Virus record (IMG/VR): IMGVR_UViG_3300047476_002078
Span: 291,875-355,874 of that record
DNA from: a virus
DNA: 64,000 bases
Reading direction: 5' to 3' (one strand)
Below, one piece after another: positions 16,721 through 25,246 of the stretch; the stretch's first letter is position 1; each line of letters opens with the position of its first letter. The notes beneath the pieces are model-generated. The model was not told the DNA's origin. It ran no database searches and saw only the letters and a program-made list of their open reading frames with translations. A program made the translations under genes and the position numbers.

Positions 16721-17320
16721 ATGAAAATTTTTAATATAGGGGATTATGCAGATTTCGTTTTTGAATCTAATGAAATAGTAACCGCTATTCAAATTAAAAT
16801 ATTCAATATAGTTGAACCTAAGCCAGCGTATGTACTAAGTAATTTGGAGCCTTTTGCTGATTTAGAAAATACTTCAATCACTTTATCCGTTAGCGGAGGT
16901 AGTGAAGAAACAGTTGTGTTTGATAAAAATTATCAAACTGCTTCAGATGTCGCTAATTTTATTAATTCTGAAATATACCCAAATTTTGACTTCACGGCAG
17001 TAGAAGACAAAGGAAGAATTAAAATCCAAAGTCTTTTGGAAGGCAGTCAATCAAATTTAATTATTTCATCTAACACCTCTTTGGGGTTTTCTGAAGGTAT
17101 TTATTTTGGCGAAGATTTATCAAAAAATGATTACTTAGGTGGGATAGAATTTTCTTCGATATTCAGCGGTCTTTATGCAGTTTCACTATACCTAGATTCT
17201 GAATTTTTTGTACCTAATGAAACTTATTTTCTTTTAGTAGAACTTGAAAATTATAAGATAATAAAAGAATTTAAAGTAGTTAAAAAACAAACTTTTGCAT
17301 CTGTTAATTTCGTTAGCTAA
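16721..17320 (+). CDS. Hypothetical beta-rich virion protein
   Basis: 199 residues, AAGGAAAG upstream. The middle section (TASDVANFINSEIYP ... FTAVEDKGRIKIQS) resembles the inserted beta-alpha-beta units seen in flagellar hook and phage tail proteins. Both ends are beta-strand rich (YFLLVELENYKIIKEFKVV). There are no catalytic motifs. The next gene begins 9 bases after the stop. It is probably part of the neck or tail, inferred from neighbours. Confidence 0.55.
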   Translation: MKIFNIGDYADFVFESNEIVTAIQIKIFNIVEPKPAYVLSNLEPFADLENTSITLSVSGGSEETVVFDKNYQTASDVANFINSEIYPNFDFTAVEDKGRIKIQSLLEGSQSNLIISSNTSLGFSEGIYFGEDLSKNDYLGGIEFSSIFSGLYAVSLYLDSEFFVPNETYFLLVELENYKIIKEFKVVKKQTFASVNFVS

Positions 17321-17329
17321 GGAGATACT

Positions 17330-18562
17330 GTGGTAGTTTTTGAAAGAGGTCAACAACTTACTAAAAACGATCTAAATATTTTTGTTAGAGATAACGAAGG
17401 AAATTTAATTGACCCTTTTTCTATTACATACACTATTTACGATAGGACTGGTAGCAAGCCTGTTCTTGTAGGAGGTTCTTTAAATCAGATACCTAGTAGA
17501 GATTCTGTTGGTTACTATTGGGTAAATGTTAGAATGGATGAAGGGGAAAATCTCGGTGAATACGAAATCCAATGGGATATACGTTTAGTAGAAAACGGAA
17601 ACAGGGAGCAAGTAAATCAAAGGTTTTCTATTGTTAGAAAATCAACTCCTCTTCAGTTTCTTGCAAATACTGGAGGGGTAGCATATTACCCCGGACAAAT
17701 ACTTGGACCTCAAGAATTATACATTCAAGTTTTGAATGAACGTAATAACCCATTTGACCCAAAAGAAATTTATTATGCAGTATTCGACAGAACCACAGGA
17801 TTGGACATTCTAGTTGGCGGTTTAAAAAACCAACCTGTAAGGCTTTCTACTGGTAAATATTATGCAAATTATACTGTTCCTCAAAATGCTCCAGTAGGGG
17901 ATTATTCTATTCGATGGACTTTTATTGATGATGAAGGGAATCCTGCAAGAAACGTAGTGCAAGAATTTGCAGTAGTTAATCCATCAACTATTGTTAATAG
18001 CATTTACAATGAAAATGAAAGAACTATGGTAAGAAGATTAAGATTCTTACTTCGTGATAATAACCCTGACAGAAACTACAGATTTGTACCGCCTGAACAT
18101 GAAAAAGTTATTCAGAATTACACGGAAACTTTTGGGTTTATCTGGACTGACGAGGAATTATACGAATATTTATTGATGGCTGTTGATGCCGTCAATATGG
18201 CTCCACCTATAGAACAACACACATTAACAAGTTTACCAAATTTTCTTCAAACTATCGTAACGGTAAAAGCAGCTTCTTTAGCTTTATCTGCATTAAGTAT
18301 TAACTGGATTCACGACGAGTTTGATTACAGTATTGGGGGAGTTTCTTTACAGATTGATAAGTCTTCTAAATATCAAGGTATGTCTGACAAATTTGAACAA
18401 GAGTATCAAACTTCTGTGGAGCGTTACAAAGATTTTGGAGTCAAGATTGTTAAAGGTATCCAACAACCTAAATATGGAATTGGGGTATCGGCAGCACTTG
18501 GTCCCTTTTCTTCTCAGGGTGTTCAGAACAGAAGAAATTTTATTTCTTCCAATAGAGTTTAA
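17330..18562 (+). CDS. Neck / head-tail connector-like protein with two Ig-like repeats
   Basis: 410 residues from a GTG with AAGGAGA upstream. Residues ~5-105 and ~118-218 are two related beta-sandwich repeats. Each contains a D-R-T-G/T ... L-V-G-G and ends with G-D/E-Y-x-I-x-W. The C-terminal ~190 residues are helical (MVRRLRFLLRDNNPDRNYRF, AASLALSALSINWIHDEFDY) and resemble, from memory, neck or head-completion proteins of large phages. The fusion of surface-type Ig domains to a connector-type domain suggests decoration of the neck. It is not an enzyme. Confidence 0.55.
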   Translation: MVVFERGQQLTKNDLNIFVRDNEGNLIDPFSITYTIYDRTGSKPVLVGGSLNQIPSRDSVGYYWVNVRMDEGENLGEYEIQWDIRLVENGNREQVNQRFSIVRKSTPLQFLANTGGVAYYPGQILGPQELYIQVLNERNNPFDPKEIYYAVFDRTTGLDILVGGLKNQPVRLSTGKYYANYTVPQNAPVGDYSIRWTFIDDEGNPARNVVQEFAVVNPSTIVNSIYNENERTMVRRLRFLLRDNNPDRNYRFVPPEHEKVIQNYTETFGFIWTDEELYEYLLMAVDAVNMAPPIEQHTLTSLPNFLQTIVTVKAASLALSALSINWIHDEFDYSIGGVSLQIDKSSKYQGMSDKFEQEYQTSVERYKDFGVKIVKGIQQPKYGIGVSAALGPFSSQGVQNRRNFISSNRV

Positions 18563-18577
18563 CCTTTTAAGTTTGAC

Positions 18578-18583
18578 TATAAT
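18578..18583 (+). promoter_or_regulatory. Possible -10 box (TATAAT) without clear -35
   Basis: A consensus TATAAT lies 28 bases before the next gene start. No -35 is recognisable at the usual spacing. It may be a chance match in AT-rich DNA or a phage-specific -10-only promoter. Confidence 0.25.
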
Positions 18584-18611
18584 AAATCAAGACTTTTAAG
18601 GAGTTAATTTT

Positions 18612-19403
18612 ATGCGTGAATACATTGCCACAAAATCATTTTATTCAGGTGAGCTAGACCAGTATGTTCAGAAAGACGAGCGAATCAAATTTGACGGCGT
18701 AAAAGCTGAATTCAGGGGTGAAGATAAAAAAGCCCCTTCATTGATGTCTGCAATCCGAGCAGGGATACTAAGCCCTGCACAGGTAACATCTTTGGGTAAA
18801 TCAGAAGAAGACGCTTCAATTCCCCAAGAATCTGCTTCTGAAAGAGCAAAAAAAGCTAAAGAGGCTAGATTAATGCAAATTAGAGGTTCCGCTGGGAATG
18901 GTCAATTTCTTGAAGATACTGAAATGAAAAAAGTGGATAAAAGAATTGTTAAATCCACTGTAGATGAAAAAGAGACGGAAATTAAAAAAGACAAAAAAGT
19001 AGAAAGACCTATCGTTCAAGAAACAGAAGGGGTTGAGGTTGCTAAAGTAACTAAAAACGCTGTTGTGGAAGATGAACATCCTAAATCTTTTTATGAAAAT
19101 TTGATGGAAGGTCAAACTAAAAAATTAGAAGTAGCTAAAGATCAGTTTGTTCCAAAGGTAATCAAAAAAGACTCTCAAGACGACGCTATTGAAGTTAAAA
19201 GCTTAGTTGATTCAGAAATGACTGCTTCTAAAGACCCTTTAAAAAATTGGTCTAGCTTAAATGCGAAGAAAAAAGCGACATTTATCAAAAATGCTTCCGA
19301 TAGTGCAGTAATCAAACAGATTATTAGTAAAGAGTCTGGCTCTATTAAACGTAAAGCAGAAGAAAAATTGGCAGAGATAAATGGCGATAAAGGGTTACGA
19401 TAA
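18612..19403 (+). CDS. Hypothetical Lys/Glu-rich virion-region protein
   Basis: 263 residues, AAGGAG upstream. The first ~65 residues look folded (FYSGELDQYVQKDERIKFDG ... MSAIRAGILSP). The rest is charged, low-complexity and probably helical or disordered. The last ~60 residues (WSSLNAKKKATFIKNASDSAVIKQIISKE) may fold as a helical domain. The N-terminus has the flavour of small beta modules seen in phage neck proteins. It is not recognised. It overlaps the next gene by 23 bases. Confidence 0.55.
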   Translation: MREYIATKSFYSGELDQYVQKDERIKFDGVKAEFRGEDKKAPSLMSAIRAGILSPAQVTSLGKSEEDASIPQESASERAKKAKEARLMQIRGSAGNGQFLEDTEMKKVDKRIVKSTVDEKETEIKKDKKVERPIVQETEGVEVAKVTKNAVVEDEHPKSFYENLMEGQTKKLEVAKDQFVPKVIKKDSQDDAIEVKSLVDSEMTASKDPLKNWSSLNAKKKATFIKNASDSAVIKQIISKESGSIKRKAEEKLAEINGDKGLR

Positions 19404-20247
19404 TATTTATGATTTTAGAACTCCAGAAGAGATGGCAAAACCGGGCGACACGGTTTTGCAACCTTCTGAGAAACTTCTAGTTCCGTATTTTAATAAACCG
19501 AGTCTTTCAGATGTTCCGGGCGAATACGAGAAACTGTTAGAGCAAAAAAACCAAATCGACCCAGAGACAGAAGCTCAATTTCCTAATATGTCTTTAGATT
19601 CAGAAAAGCCAAATACTCCACCCAGAAAAGCCTATTTGAGTGATTTAACTCCTTCTTCTGAGCAGGATAAAGAAGAAATCAAAGAAGATGTTTTTTCAGG
19701 AAATTGGGATAGCGGTATTGAGGTTCAGACTACTCCCGACCCATACATTGAAAAAATAGCTAGATCAATACTTGCAGAGTACAGGCTTGAAAAAAATCCA
19801 GTAGAGCTAGATTTAAGTGAAAACATAAAGGTAGCTTGGACTTTAGATGAGTTGTTTGATGCCACTAGCAAATTTTCTTTAAAATATAAGGGAAGTTGTA
19901 GTGCCTCCCCTAAAAGGATAAGAAATAAAATTTTCAGATATGACTTTCATGTTATTTGTGGGGAATCTTGGTCTAACCCTACAGGTCACATAGTAAAACT
20001 TAAATTTTTGCCTAAAGGTAATCAGAAAAAAGCAGTTAGTTCAAAAGTTTTAATTTCTTGCTCATGCGAGTTTTGGCAATTTTATGGTTGTGATTGGAAT
20101 AGCTTAAAAAAAGACTATAACGAAAGGCAGATGAGTAATGGGGAAGCTCCTACAATAAGAGGAAAACGACATCTTATATGTAAACATGTGGCTAACTGTG
20201 TTCCTTTAATAAAAGAGATTTATTTAAAAACAAAAAGGCGTTCATGA
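19381..20247 (+). CDS. SWIM-type zinc-finger protein
   Basis: 288 residues. The C-terminal part carries the SWIM pattern C-x-C ... C-x-H: C227, C229 in ISCSCEFWQFYGC and C267, H269 in LICKHV, separated by a longer-than-usual insert. The same arrangement is familiar from large phages, where such genes lie in the virion module. Residues 1-120 are Pro/Glu/Asp-rich and likely disordered. SWIM fingers bind DNA or protein; here a role in head assembly or DNA packaging is inferred only from position. It overlaps the preceding and following genes. Confidence 0.65.
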   Translation: MAIKGYDNIYDFRTPEEMAKPGDTVLQPSEKLLVPYFNKPSLSDVPGEYEKLLEQKNQIDPETEAQFPNMSLDSEKPNTPPRKAYLSDLTPSSEQDKEEIKEDVFSGNWDSGIEVQTTPDPYIEKIARSILAEYRLEKNPVELDLSENIKVAWTLDELFDATSKFSLKYKGSCSASPKRIRNKIFRYDFHVICGESWSNPTGHIVKLKFLPKGNQKKAVSSKVLISCSCEFWQFYGCDWNSLKKDYNERQMSNGEAPTIRGKRHLICKHVANCVPLIKEIYLKTKRRS

Positions 20248-20498
20248 AAGAGTTAGAAAACCTGTTGTTAGAAATATTGGAAAATCAACAAGAACTTATC
20301 AGTAATTATTATGATTTATTGTCAGAAGTAGAAGACGATGAATTAAAAATTTCTCTTGAGGAAAATGCCAATGAATTAGCCTTTTCTCACAAAGAGCTTA
20401 TCAAGTGTTTCAACGAAATTTTAGATTCAGATTATGAAGAAGATGAAGATTATGAGTCTGAAGACGAGGAAGAAAACGACGATTCAGATTACGAATAA
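20244..20498 (+). CDS. Small acidic helical protein
   Basis: 84 residues. The N-terminal ~60 residues form a likely coiled coil (LENLLLEILENQQELISNYYDLL). The last ~22 residues are almost all Asp, Glu, Tyr and Ser. Its start overlaps the previous stop by four bases (ATGA). Function unknown. The acidic tail resembles that of the small protein at 5811. Confidence 0.5.
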   Translation: MKELENLLLEILENQQELISNYYDLLSEVEDDELKISLEENANELAFSHKELIKCFNEILDSDYEEDEDYESEDEEENDDSDYE

Positions 20499-20521
20499 TT
20501 AAATAATTTAAGTAGGTTTAT

Positions 20522-21172
20522 ATGTTACCAGAAATAAATGTCTTTAATGTAAATTCTCAAGAAATCATGTTAAATTGGTTTGTCCAAGATAATGATTTTG
20601 TTAAATTTAACCTTTACGGTAGCCCTTCTTTTGATGGGGAATATTCTATTGTAGAATACAATATTCCGAATAAATCTCATCCGTTTACTCCGGGCAACGT
20701 GTTGGCAAAAGTATCTCGTACCTCCATATCATTAACAGGTTCTTCTGGGGCATCTGCTCCTTATTTTTTTAAAATTACTGGTATATATTCAAACGGTGAT
20801 GAAACAGACGTAGAAGAGTCTTTAGCAGTTTCAGTAGATTCTTTAGATGATGTTATAAATAACAGGCTTACTGATAACAACTCCCCTGTGTATAAAAATT
20901 TCACTTTAACTTTAGGTTCTTTAGAAGAAAAATCTTTAGATATTTCTAGGTTGTTAGGGAGAAATGCAAATTATATTAGAATATCTCCTACAGGTGCGGA
21001 TGTATCAATTAGATTTAATTCAATCGCTAACGATGCGACTACTGTAAAAGGTGGCTCTACTTTTGAATTGCCGAAACAATCTCTTTTAATAAGCAAACTT
21101 TTTATCACTGTTGGGGCTATACCCTCACCATTTACATCTATGACTATTGAAATATTTGTAACAGGAAATTAA
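20522..21172 (+). CDS. Beta-sandwich (fibronectin-like) virion protein
   Basis: 216 residues. Residues 1-105 follow a fibronectin type III pattern (INVFNVNSQEIMLNWF ... FNLYGSPSFDGEYSIV ... APYFFKITGIYSNGDET). Residues 125-216 are a second beta domain (LTLGSLEEKSLDISRLL ... YIRISPTGADVSIRFNS ... IEIFVTGN) similar to small phage tail or head-fibre modules. There is no signal peptide. Probably it decorates head, neck or tail. AGTAGG lies upstream. The next gene starts one base after its stop. Confidence 0.55.
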   Translation: MLPEINVFNVNSQEIMLNWFVQDNDFVKFNLYGSPSFDGEYSIVEYNIPNKSHPFTPGNVLAKVSRTSISLTGSSGASAPYFFKITGIYSNGDETDVEESLAVSVDSLDDVINNRLTDNNSPVYKNFTLTLGSLEEKSLDISRLLGRNANYIRISPTGADVSIRFNSIANDATTVKGGSTFELPKQSLLISKLFITVGAIPSPFTSMTIEIFVTGN

Positions 21173-21173
21173 A

Positions 21174-21407
21174 GTGTCGAAAAAATTAGCAAATAATATT
21201 CGTGAAATTGCAACTAAGCTAGATAAGTATTCATCCGCATCAAAACTGTATGAGTATGAAATAGATGGTTTTAAATTTTATAGTTCTGAAAAAATGCCTT
21301 CTGGTATTAGACTTCCTGTAGGAAAAGCAGAATTTACTAAAAACTTTTTTAATACTACTGGTGAATTATCAAAATCTTTAGAAGAAGACTCAATAAAGGA
21401 GAATTAA
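21174..21407 (+). CDS. Small paralogue A of a tandem pair
   Basis: 77 residues from a GTG start. An N-terminal helix (LANNIREIATKLDKY) precedes the core YEYEIDGFKFY-S-S-E-K-M-P-S-G-I-R-L-P-V-G-K-A. The next gene encodes a close copy of the core with a diverged leader, so the pair arose by tandem duplication. The family is unknown. The core is short, beta-rich, and has conserved Gly, Pro and aromatic positions. Confidence 0.65.
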   Translation: MSKKLANNIREIATKLDKYSSASKLYEYEIDGFKFYSSEKMPSGIRLPVGKAEFTKNFFNTTGELSKSLEEDSIKEN

Positions 21408-21408
21408 A

Positions 21409-21675
21409 ATGAATAAATTTGAAAAACTTGCGAGTGAAATCCGTGAGCTTGCCTATGAACTAGAAGTTTTTGGAGTAGAGACAGATAAAGTTGCTGCCGC
21501 TTCAAAACTATATGAGTATGAAATTGACGGGTTTAAATTTTACACAGATGAAAAAATGCCTTCAGGTATCCGTCTCCCTGTAGGAAAAGCAAAATATACA
21601 AAAAACTACTTTTCTACCAGTGGTCAATTAGCAAAAGCTCTTGATGAAGAAAGAGACTATTCAAACGATCTTTAA
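21409..21675 (+). CDS. Small paralogue B of a tandem pair
   Basis: 88 residues with AAAGGAG upstream. Its core (SKLYEYEIDGFKFY-T-D-E-K-M-P-S-G-I-R-L-P-V-G-K-A) is nearly identical to the product of the preceding gene. The leader is longer and different (FEKLASEIRELAYELEVFGVETDKVAAA). The conserved core and variable leader suggest that the leader is a separate targeting or propeptide element. A hairpin follows the stop. Confidence 0.65.
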   Translation: MNKFEKLASEIRELAYELEVFGVETDKVAAASKLYEYEIDGFKFYTDEKMPSGIRLPVGKAKYTKNYFSTSGQLAKALDEERDYSNDL

Positions 21676-21684
21676 TTTTCAATA

Positions 21685-21709
21685 AAGCCTGTCGGTTCTC
21701 GGCAGGCTT
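21685..21709 (+). terminator. Hairpin terminator candidate
   Basis: AAGCCTGTC pairs with GGCAGGCTT (one G-T pair) around a 7-base loop after the second small paralogue. The downstream sequence is AAAATATTT rather than a T-run, so efficiency is uncertain. Confidence 0.5.
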
Positions 21710-21727
21710 AAAATATTTGGAGTATTC

Positions 21728-22606
21728 TTGAAAAACATATTAATATTTATAGCATTTTCTTTTTTTATAACTTCAGTTAAAGCAGATTTACCAAAAAATG
21801 ATCTCTACATTCCAAGCCACGTTAAAACTTCCTCAACGATTACAGAAGAAGATTTTTTAAAAGCTATAGAAGATATGAAAAATATCTATTTGCCCATTTT
21901 TAAAAATAACTACGACGCTGAATTAGTAATTGAAGCTAAATGGCAAGACGGAACAGTAAATGCTTTTGCTCAACAGACAGGTAAAGTATGGAAAGTGAGC
22001 ATGTATGGAGGTCTTGCAAGACATAAAGAAACTACCCTTGATGGTTTTCGTGCTGTTATATGTCATGAAATTGGTCATCATATAGCAGGAGCACCAAGAA
22101 AGCCTAGCTTTGTCGGAATTTCATGGGCATCAAATGAAGGTCAGTCTGATTATTATGCTACGACAAAGTGCTTGAGAAAATTTTTATCTCAACCTGAACA
22201 AATTAAAGAAACTTACGCTTTATATAGAAAAGAAATAACTGACGAAGAGGATTTATTCGCAAAAAATCAATGTAAGCTAGTTCATAAAACCTTCAAAGAT
22301 AGAGCGATATGCTTTAGATCAGCGTTAGCTGGAAAATCATTGGCTCGCCTTCTAGGCTCTTTAGGCGGAAACGCTGAAGTGTTTTTTAGTAAAAAAGATA
22401 CACGAAAAGTAACAAAAACAAATCATAATCATCCTAATGCTCAATGTAGAATGGACACTTATTTCCAAGGAGCTTTGTGCATTAATGATATGGATGAACT
22501 GGCTGAAGCCGAAGATGTTAAAAAGGCATACTGCACAGCTATTGAAAATTTTGAGATAGGTATAAGACCTGACTGTTGGTACGCAGCATCCGAATACGAG
22601 AAATAA
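21728..22606 (+). CDS. Secreted zinc metallopeptidase, Bdellovibrio-like
   Basis: 292 residues from a TTG with TTGGAG upstream. Residues 1-19 are a clear Sec signal peptide (hydrophobic FIAFSFFITSV, A-D cleavage). HEIGHH at 113-118 supplies the zinc-binding histidines and E114. E137 in SNEGQSDYYAT is the likely third ligand. Cys residues (C112, C148 and at least six more in the C-terminal half) suggest disulfides for an exported enzyme. The order of CHEIGHH, W-A-S-N-E-G-Q, CLR, then H-P-x-x-Q-C-R-x-D-T-Y matches, from memory, a family abundant in Bdellovibrio-type predators. It is probably host-derived cargo and may act in the periplasm or in prey remains. Confidence 0.75.
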   Translation: MKNILIFIAFSFFITSVKADLPKNDLYIPSHVKTSSTITEEDFLKAIEDMKNIYLPIFKNNYDAELVIEAKWQDGTVNAFAQQTGKVWKVSMYGGLARHKETTLDGFRAVICHEIGHHIAGAPRKPSFVGISWASNEGQSDYYATTKCLRKFLSQPEQIKETYALYRKEITDEEDLFAKNQCKLVHKTFKDRAICFRSALAGKSLARLLGSLGGNAEVFFSKKDTRKVTKTNHNHPNAQCRMDTYFQGALCINDMDELAEAEDVKKAYCTAIENFEIGIRPDCWYAASEYEK

Positions 22607-22825
22607 CTAACAAGAAGCCACGCTTACTTTTTTAGGGTACAGATTAATTACTTGTGCTTGAAACCCAGAAGTTGTTTCTAATGGGCAACTGGTAGTATTT
22701 TTTTTAGTACATCTATTGCACCATTTTTGAAGTTGCTTACCTTCTAACTCTTGGTAAATATTACATACTGCGAGTTTTCTTTTGTATTTATTTTTAGCAA
22801 AATTTGAAAAAGCTATTACTTCCAT
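22607..22825 (-). CDS. Small Cys-rich protein
   Basis: 72 residues. The ATG at 22825 is chosen because GGAGA lies five bases upstream; a longer in-frame start exists at 22867. Cysteines at 21, 36, 39, 47 and 72, with WCNRCTKKNTTSC in the middle, suggest a small zinc ribbon. It is not recognised. It converges on the metallopeptidase gene with no gap between the two stop codons. Confidence 0.5.
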   Translation of the reverse strand: MEVIAFSNFAKNKYKRKLAVCNIYQELEGKQLQKWCNRCTKKNTTSCPLETTSGFQAQVINLYPKKVSVASC

Positions 22826-22890
22826 GTCTATCTCCAATCTCAGCAATCTCTTCTGAAAGATTACCAAAAAACTAAAAATTGTGTGGAAAA

Positions 22891-22919
22891 AGTGTAAGAA
22901 AAATAATCGCTTTAATCAA
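22891..22919 (-). promoter_or_regulatory. Possible sigma70-type promoter for the Cys-rich gene
   Basis: On the - strand TTGATT (22914-22919) is followed after 17 bases by TACACT (22891-22896). Each hexamer matches consensus in four of six positions. The rest of the 22826-23008 gap shows no other gene, tRNA or obvious repeat. Confidence 0.3.
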
Positions 22920-23008
22920 CGGTTATAGTAAGTAATTAGTCTAACACCTTCTAACTTTTGAATTAAGGTCTGCGTCATATACAAGTAATTGCGTAATGTA
23001 AGAAAATG

Positions 23009-25246
23009 TCATTTCTTGAAAAATAGTTTAAAGCTCAGACATCCGTTTATTTTTTTATTGTTGAAAAACAAAGAACCGAAGTTGAATGAGTGGTTTACAA
23101 AATATGCTGTAATAGAATTACCAAAAGAGCCGTTTTTACATTCTATGTTTATAAATATCTTTCTACCTTGCACGTCGATAGGATTAAAATAAAAGCTAAA
23201 CCAATCGTTATCTTGAATATTATCACAACCTACTGAAGAGAATCTGAGTAAATCACCGTTTAAAGAATTTGTGATAGATAGAAATAAATTACAATAATTT
23301 TTTCTGGAAAAAGTTCCCAAAAATAAATCTATTCTACAAAGATTAGGAGAATCTATGAAAACTTCCTGAGATATTTTTTTATTGCCGAATATTTCTCCGA
23401 AATTGTGCGTATGAAAATTTTGTTGCATCCCAAGTATAACTTGATTGTCTTCTTTTTCAGTAACTTGAATTAACCATTCTTGATAAGAATTATTTCCGTT
23501 GTTATCTACAAAATTACAGGAGAGGCGGTATATTCCTTTATTCTTGCTTGAAAAAATGTAAAAATGTCCTGAATGAGATATTTTATCATCGTTTAAAAAC
23601 CAGACTATTGGATAATCTTTTCTATGATTTTTTATCTCGAATCGTTGAGTTGTATCAGCTTCTAAATTAATTGATTGTACTGGAGCTTTATTATTTGTTT
23701 GAGTTTCTTTTGTTTTTATAAAAGTATGCGTGTTACCTTTATGCCAATAACCTGTCGTTGTAATAACTGTTGGAAAAATATTTTTCCATTTTTCGTGTAC
23801 TTTCTTAAATTCTTGCCAGTATCTATCTAATCCGTTTTTAGTAGAGGATGTGCCATCACTTTTATGATAAGCTGGGCAATTAATAACGACATTGAACATT
23901 CCTTTATTTTTTGAAATTAAGGATATGTCTGGTCCGTAAAAATGAAAATCTGATAGAGTGTATTCATCAAAGTAAATTTCATTACTTTTTCTGATTATTA
24001 TGCAAAGCTCATCTACTACATCAACTATACCTTCTGAAAATTGACCATATTTGTGATCTTTTCCTTCGTAAGGGTATGTTATTTCTCCATAGCAATGAAC
24101 CCAAATCTTTTCTTTAGGCTCTACTGGAATACCTTTATGAACAGGGGTTCTAATCCACTTAACTCCAGCTAAACCTGCAACTCCAAAACCTTGATATTTT
24201 GCAATTTCACGCAGAAATTCTTTAGTCCAATTTTTATTATAAATAACATCGTGGTGCGTACAAATGACAAAATCTGTTTTGGATTCTCTAATTCCTTTGT
24301 TCAAGGCTTTTGCAGATGAATATCTATTATCAAAATTGTATATAATTCTGAGATCAAAATTTTGATTCACTTGCTTCAAAAGTGATGAGATCAAACATTC
24401 ATTTAAAAGTGCTATGTCATGCGTACACACAACAAAGGTCATTTCATAAATTTTAGAATTTTTAACATAGATGTTTATGTCATGTGAAAAATCAGATACG
24501 TCTGATTTTATAACATGCTTCCATCTAGTCTTAAAAAATTCAAAATTTTTAGGCAAATTAGGATTAGCTTTAGAATAACTTTCGTAATGTCTTAAATTGG
24601 ACTGTGAGCATCCAACGATTTTTTTTATCTTGTGGTATTTAATTTTTAAACACAAGTCAACATCTTCATAAGCCCAATTATAGTTAGCATCAAAACCCCA
24701 AACATCTTCAAAATCCTGTTTCCTAATTAATAGGCAAGCCCCTGTAACAGACTGGTATTCTCTAGTTTTTAAATGGGTTTGTTTGTTGAGAGTTTTGATA
24801 TTCTTATATAAAGGGTCACTTATATTCACAGGCGATAGATTTTTATCAATTAAAACTCCGCCGTGTTGAAGTTCCCCGTTTGGATAGAAAAGATTAGCCC
24901 CGACTACTCCAATCGAATCATCATTTTCAATAAGGTTTAACATCGGAGTTAAAAAATCGTCTGTGGCTTCAGTATCATTATTTAAAAATAACAAATATTT
25001 ACCACTAGCTTGCCCTGCTAGATAGTTGTTCATGCTACTGAAGTTACCTTCATTAGTTCTCTCAATAATTTTTATTCTTGAATCTTTGAGAGACTGTAAC
25101 CACTCTAAAGAGCCGTCAGATGAACTATTTTCTCCAATAATCCATTCCCAATCAATAGAACTTAAATGCGTCTGTATTGACTGAACACATGTTTTTAAAA
25201 CATTTAATCCGTTATAAGTTGGAGTTATTATTGATACTTTTTTCAT
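23009..25246 (-). CDS. Two-domain GT2 glycosyltransferase with C-terminal beta domains
   Basis: 745 residues (ATG 25246; a GTG one codon earlier is possible). Residues 1-~245 are a GT2 glycosyltransferase: SIITPTYNG nucleotide-binding start, FLNNDTEA as the DxD-type site, and GFDANYNWAYEDVDLCLKI as the acceptor or ED motif. Residues ~265-500 are a second, more diverged GT2-like domain (FVVCTHD, FVICTHHDVIYNKNW). Residues ~530-620 look like an Ig/PKD-type beta domain and ~620-745 like a carbohydrate-binding beta sandwich. It overlaps the upstream exonuclease gene by 35 bases. It may glycosylate a virion fibre or host surface glycan. Confidence 0.7.
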   Translation of the reverse strand: MKKVSIITPTYNGLNVLKTCVQSIQTHLSSIDWEWIIGENSSSDGSLEWLQSLKDSRIKIIERTNEGNFSSMNNYLAGQASGKYLLFLNNDTEATDDFLTPMLNLIENDDSIGVVGANLFYPNGELQHGGVLIDKNLSPVNISDPLYKNIKTLNKQTHLKTREYQSVTGACLLIRKQDFEDVWGFDANYNWAYEDVDLCLKIKYHKIKKIVGCSQSNLRHYESYSKANPNLPKNFEFFKTRWKHVIKSDVSDFSHDINIYVKNSKIYEMTFVVCTHDIALLNECLISSLLKQVNQNFDLRIIYNFDNRYSSAKALNKGIRESKTDFVICTHHDVIYNKNWTKEFLREIAKYQGFGVAGLAGVKWIRTPVHKGIPVEPKEKIWVHCYGEITYPYEGKDHKYGQFSEGIVDVVDELCIIIRKSNEIYFDEYTLSDFHFYGPDISLISKNKGMFNVVINCPAYHKSDGTSSTKNGLDRYWQEFKKVHEKWKNIFPTVITTTGYWHKGNTHTFIKTKETQTNNKAPVQSINLEADTTQRFEIKNHRKDYPIVWFLNDDKISHSGHFYIFSSKNKGIYRLSCNFVDNNGNNSYQEWLIQVTEKEDNQVILGMQQNFHTHNFGEIFGNKKISQEVFIDSPNLCRIDLFLGTFSRKNYCNLFLSITNSLNGDLLRFSSVGCDNIQDNDWFSFYFNPIDVQGRKIFINIECKNGSFGNSITAYFVNHSFNFGSLFFNNKKINGCLSFKLFFKK

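Noticed and set aside
22826-23008. Possible tRNA or small RNA gene in a 183-base gap
   Set aside because: No cloverleaf, no T-loop sequence and no strong hairpin were seen; only a weak promoter-like pair.
22989-23192. 67-codon + strand frame
   Set aside because: It lies almost fully inside, and antisense to, the glycosyltransferase gene and has no ribosome site.
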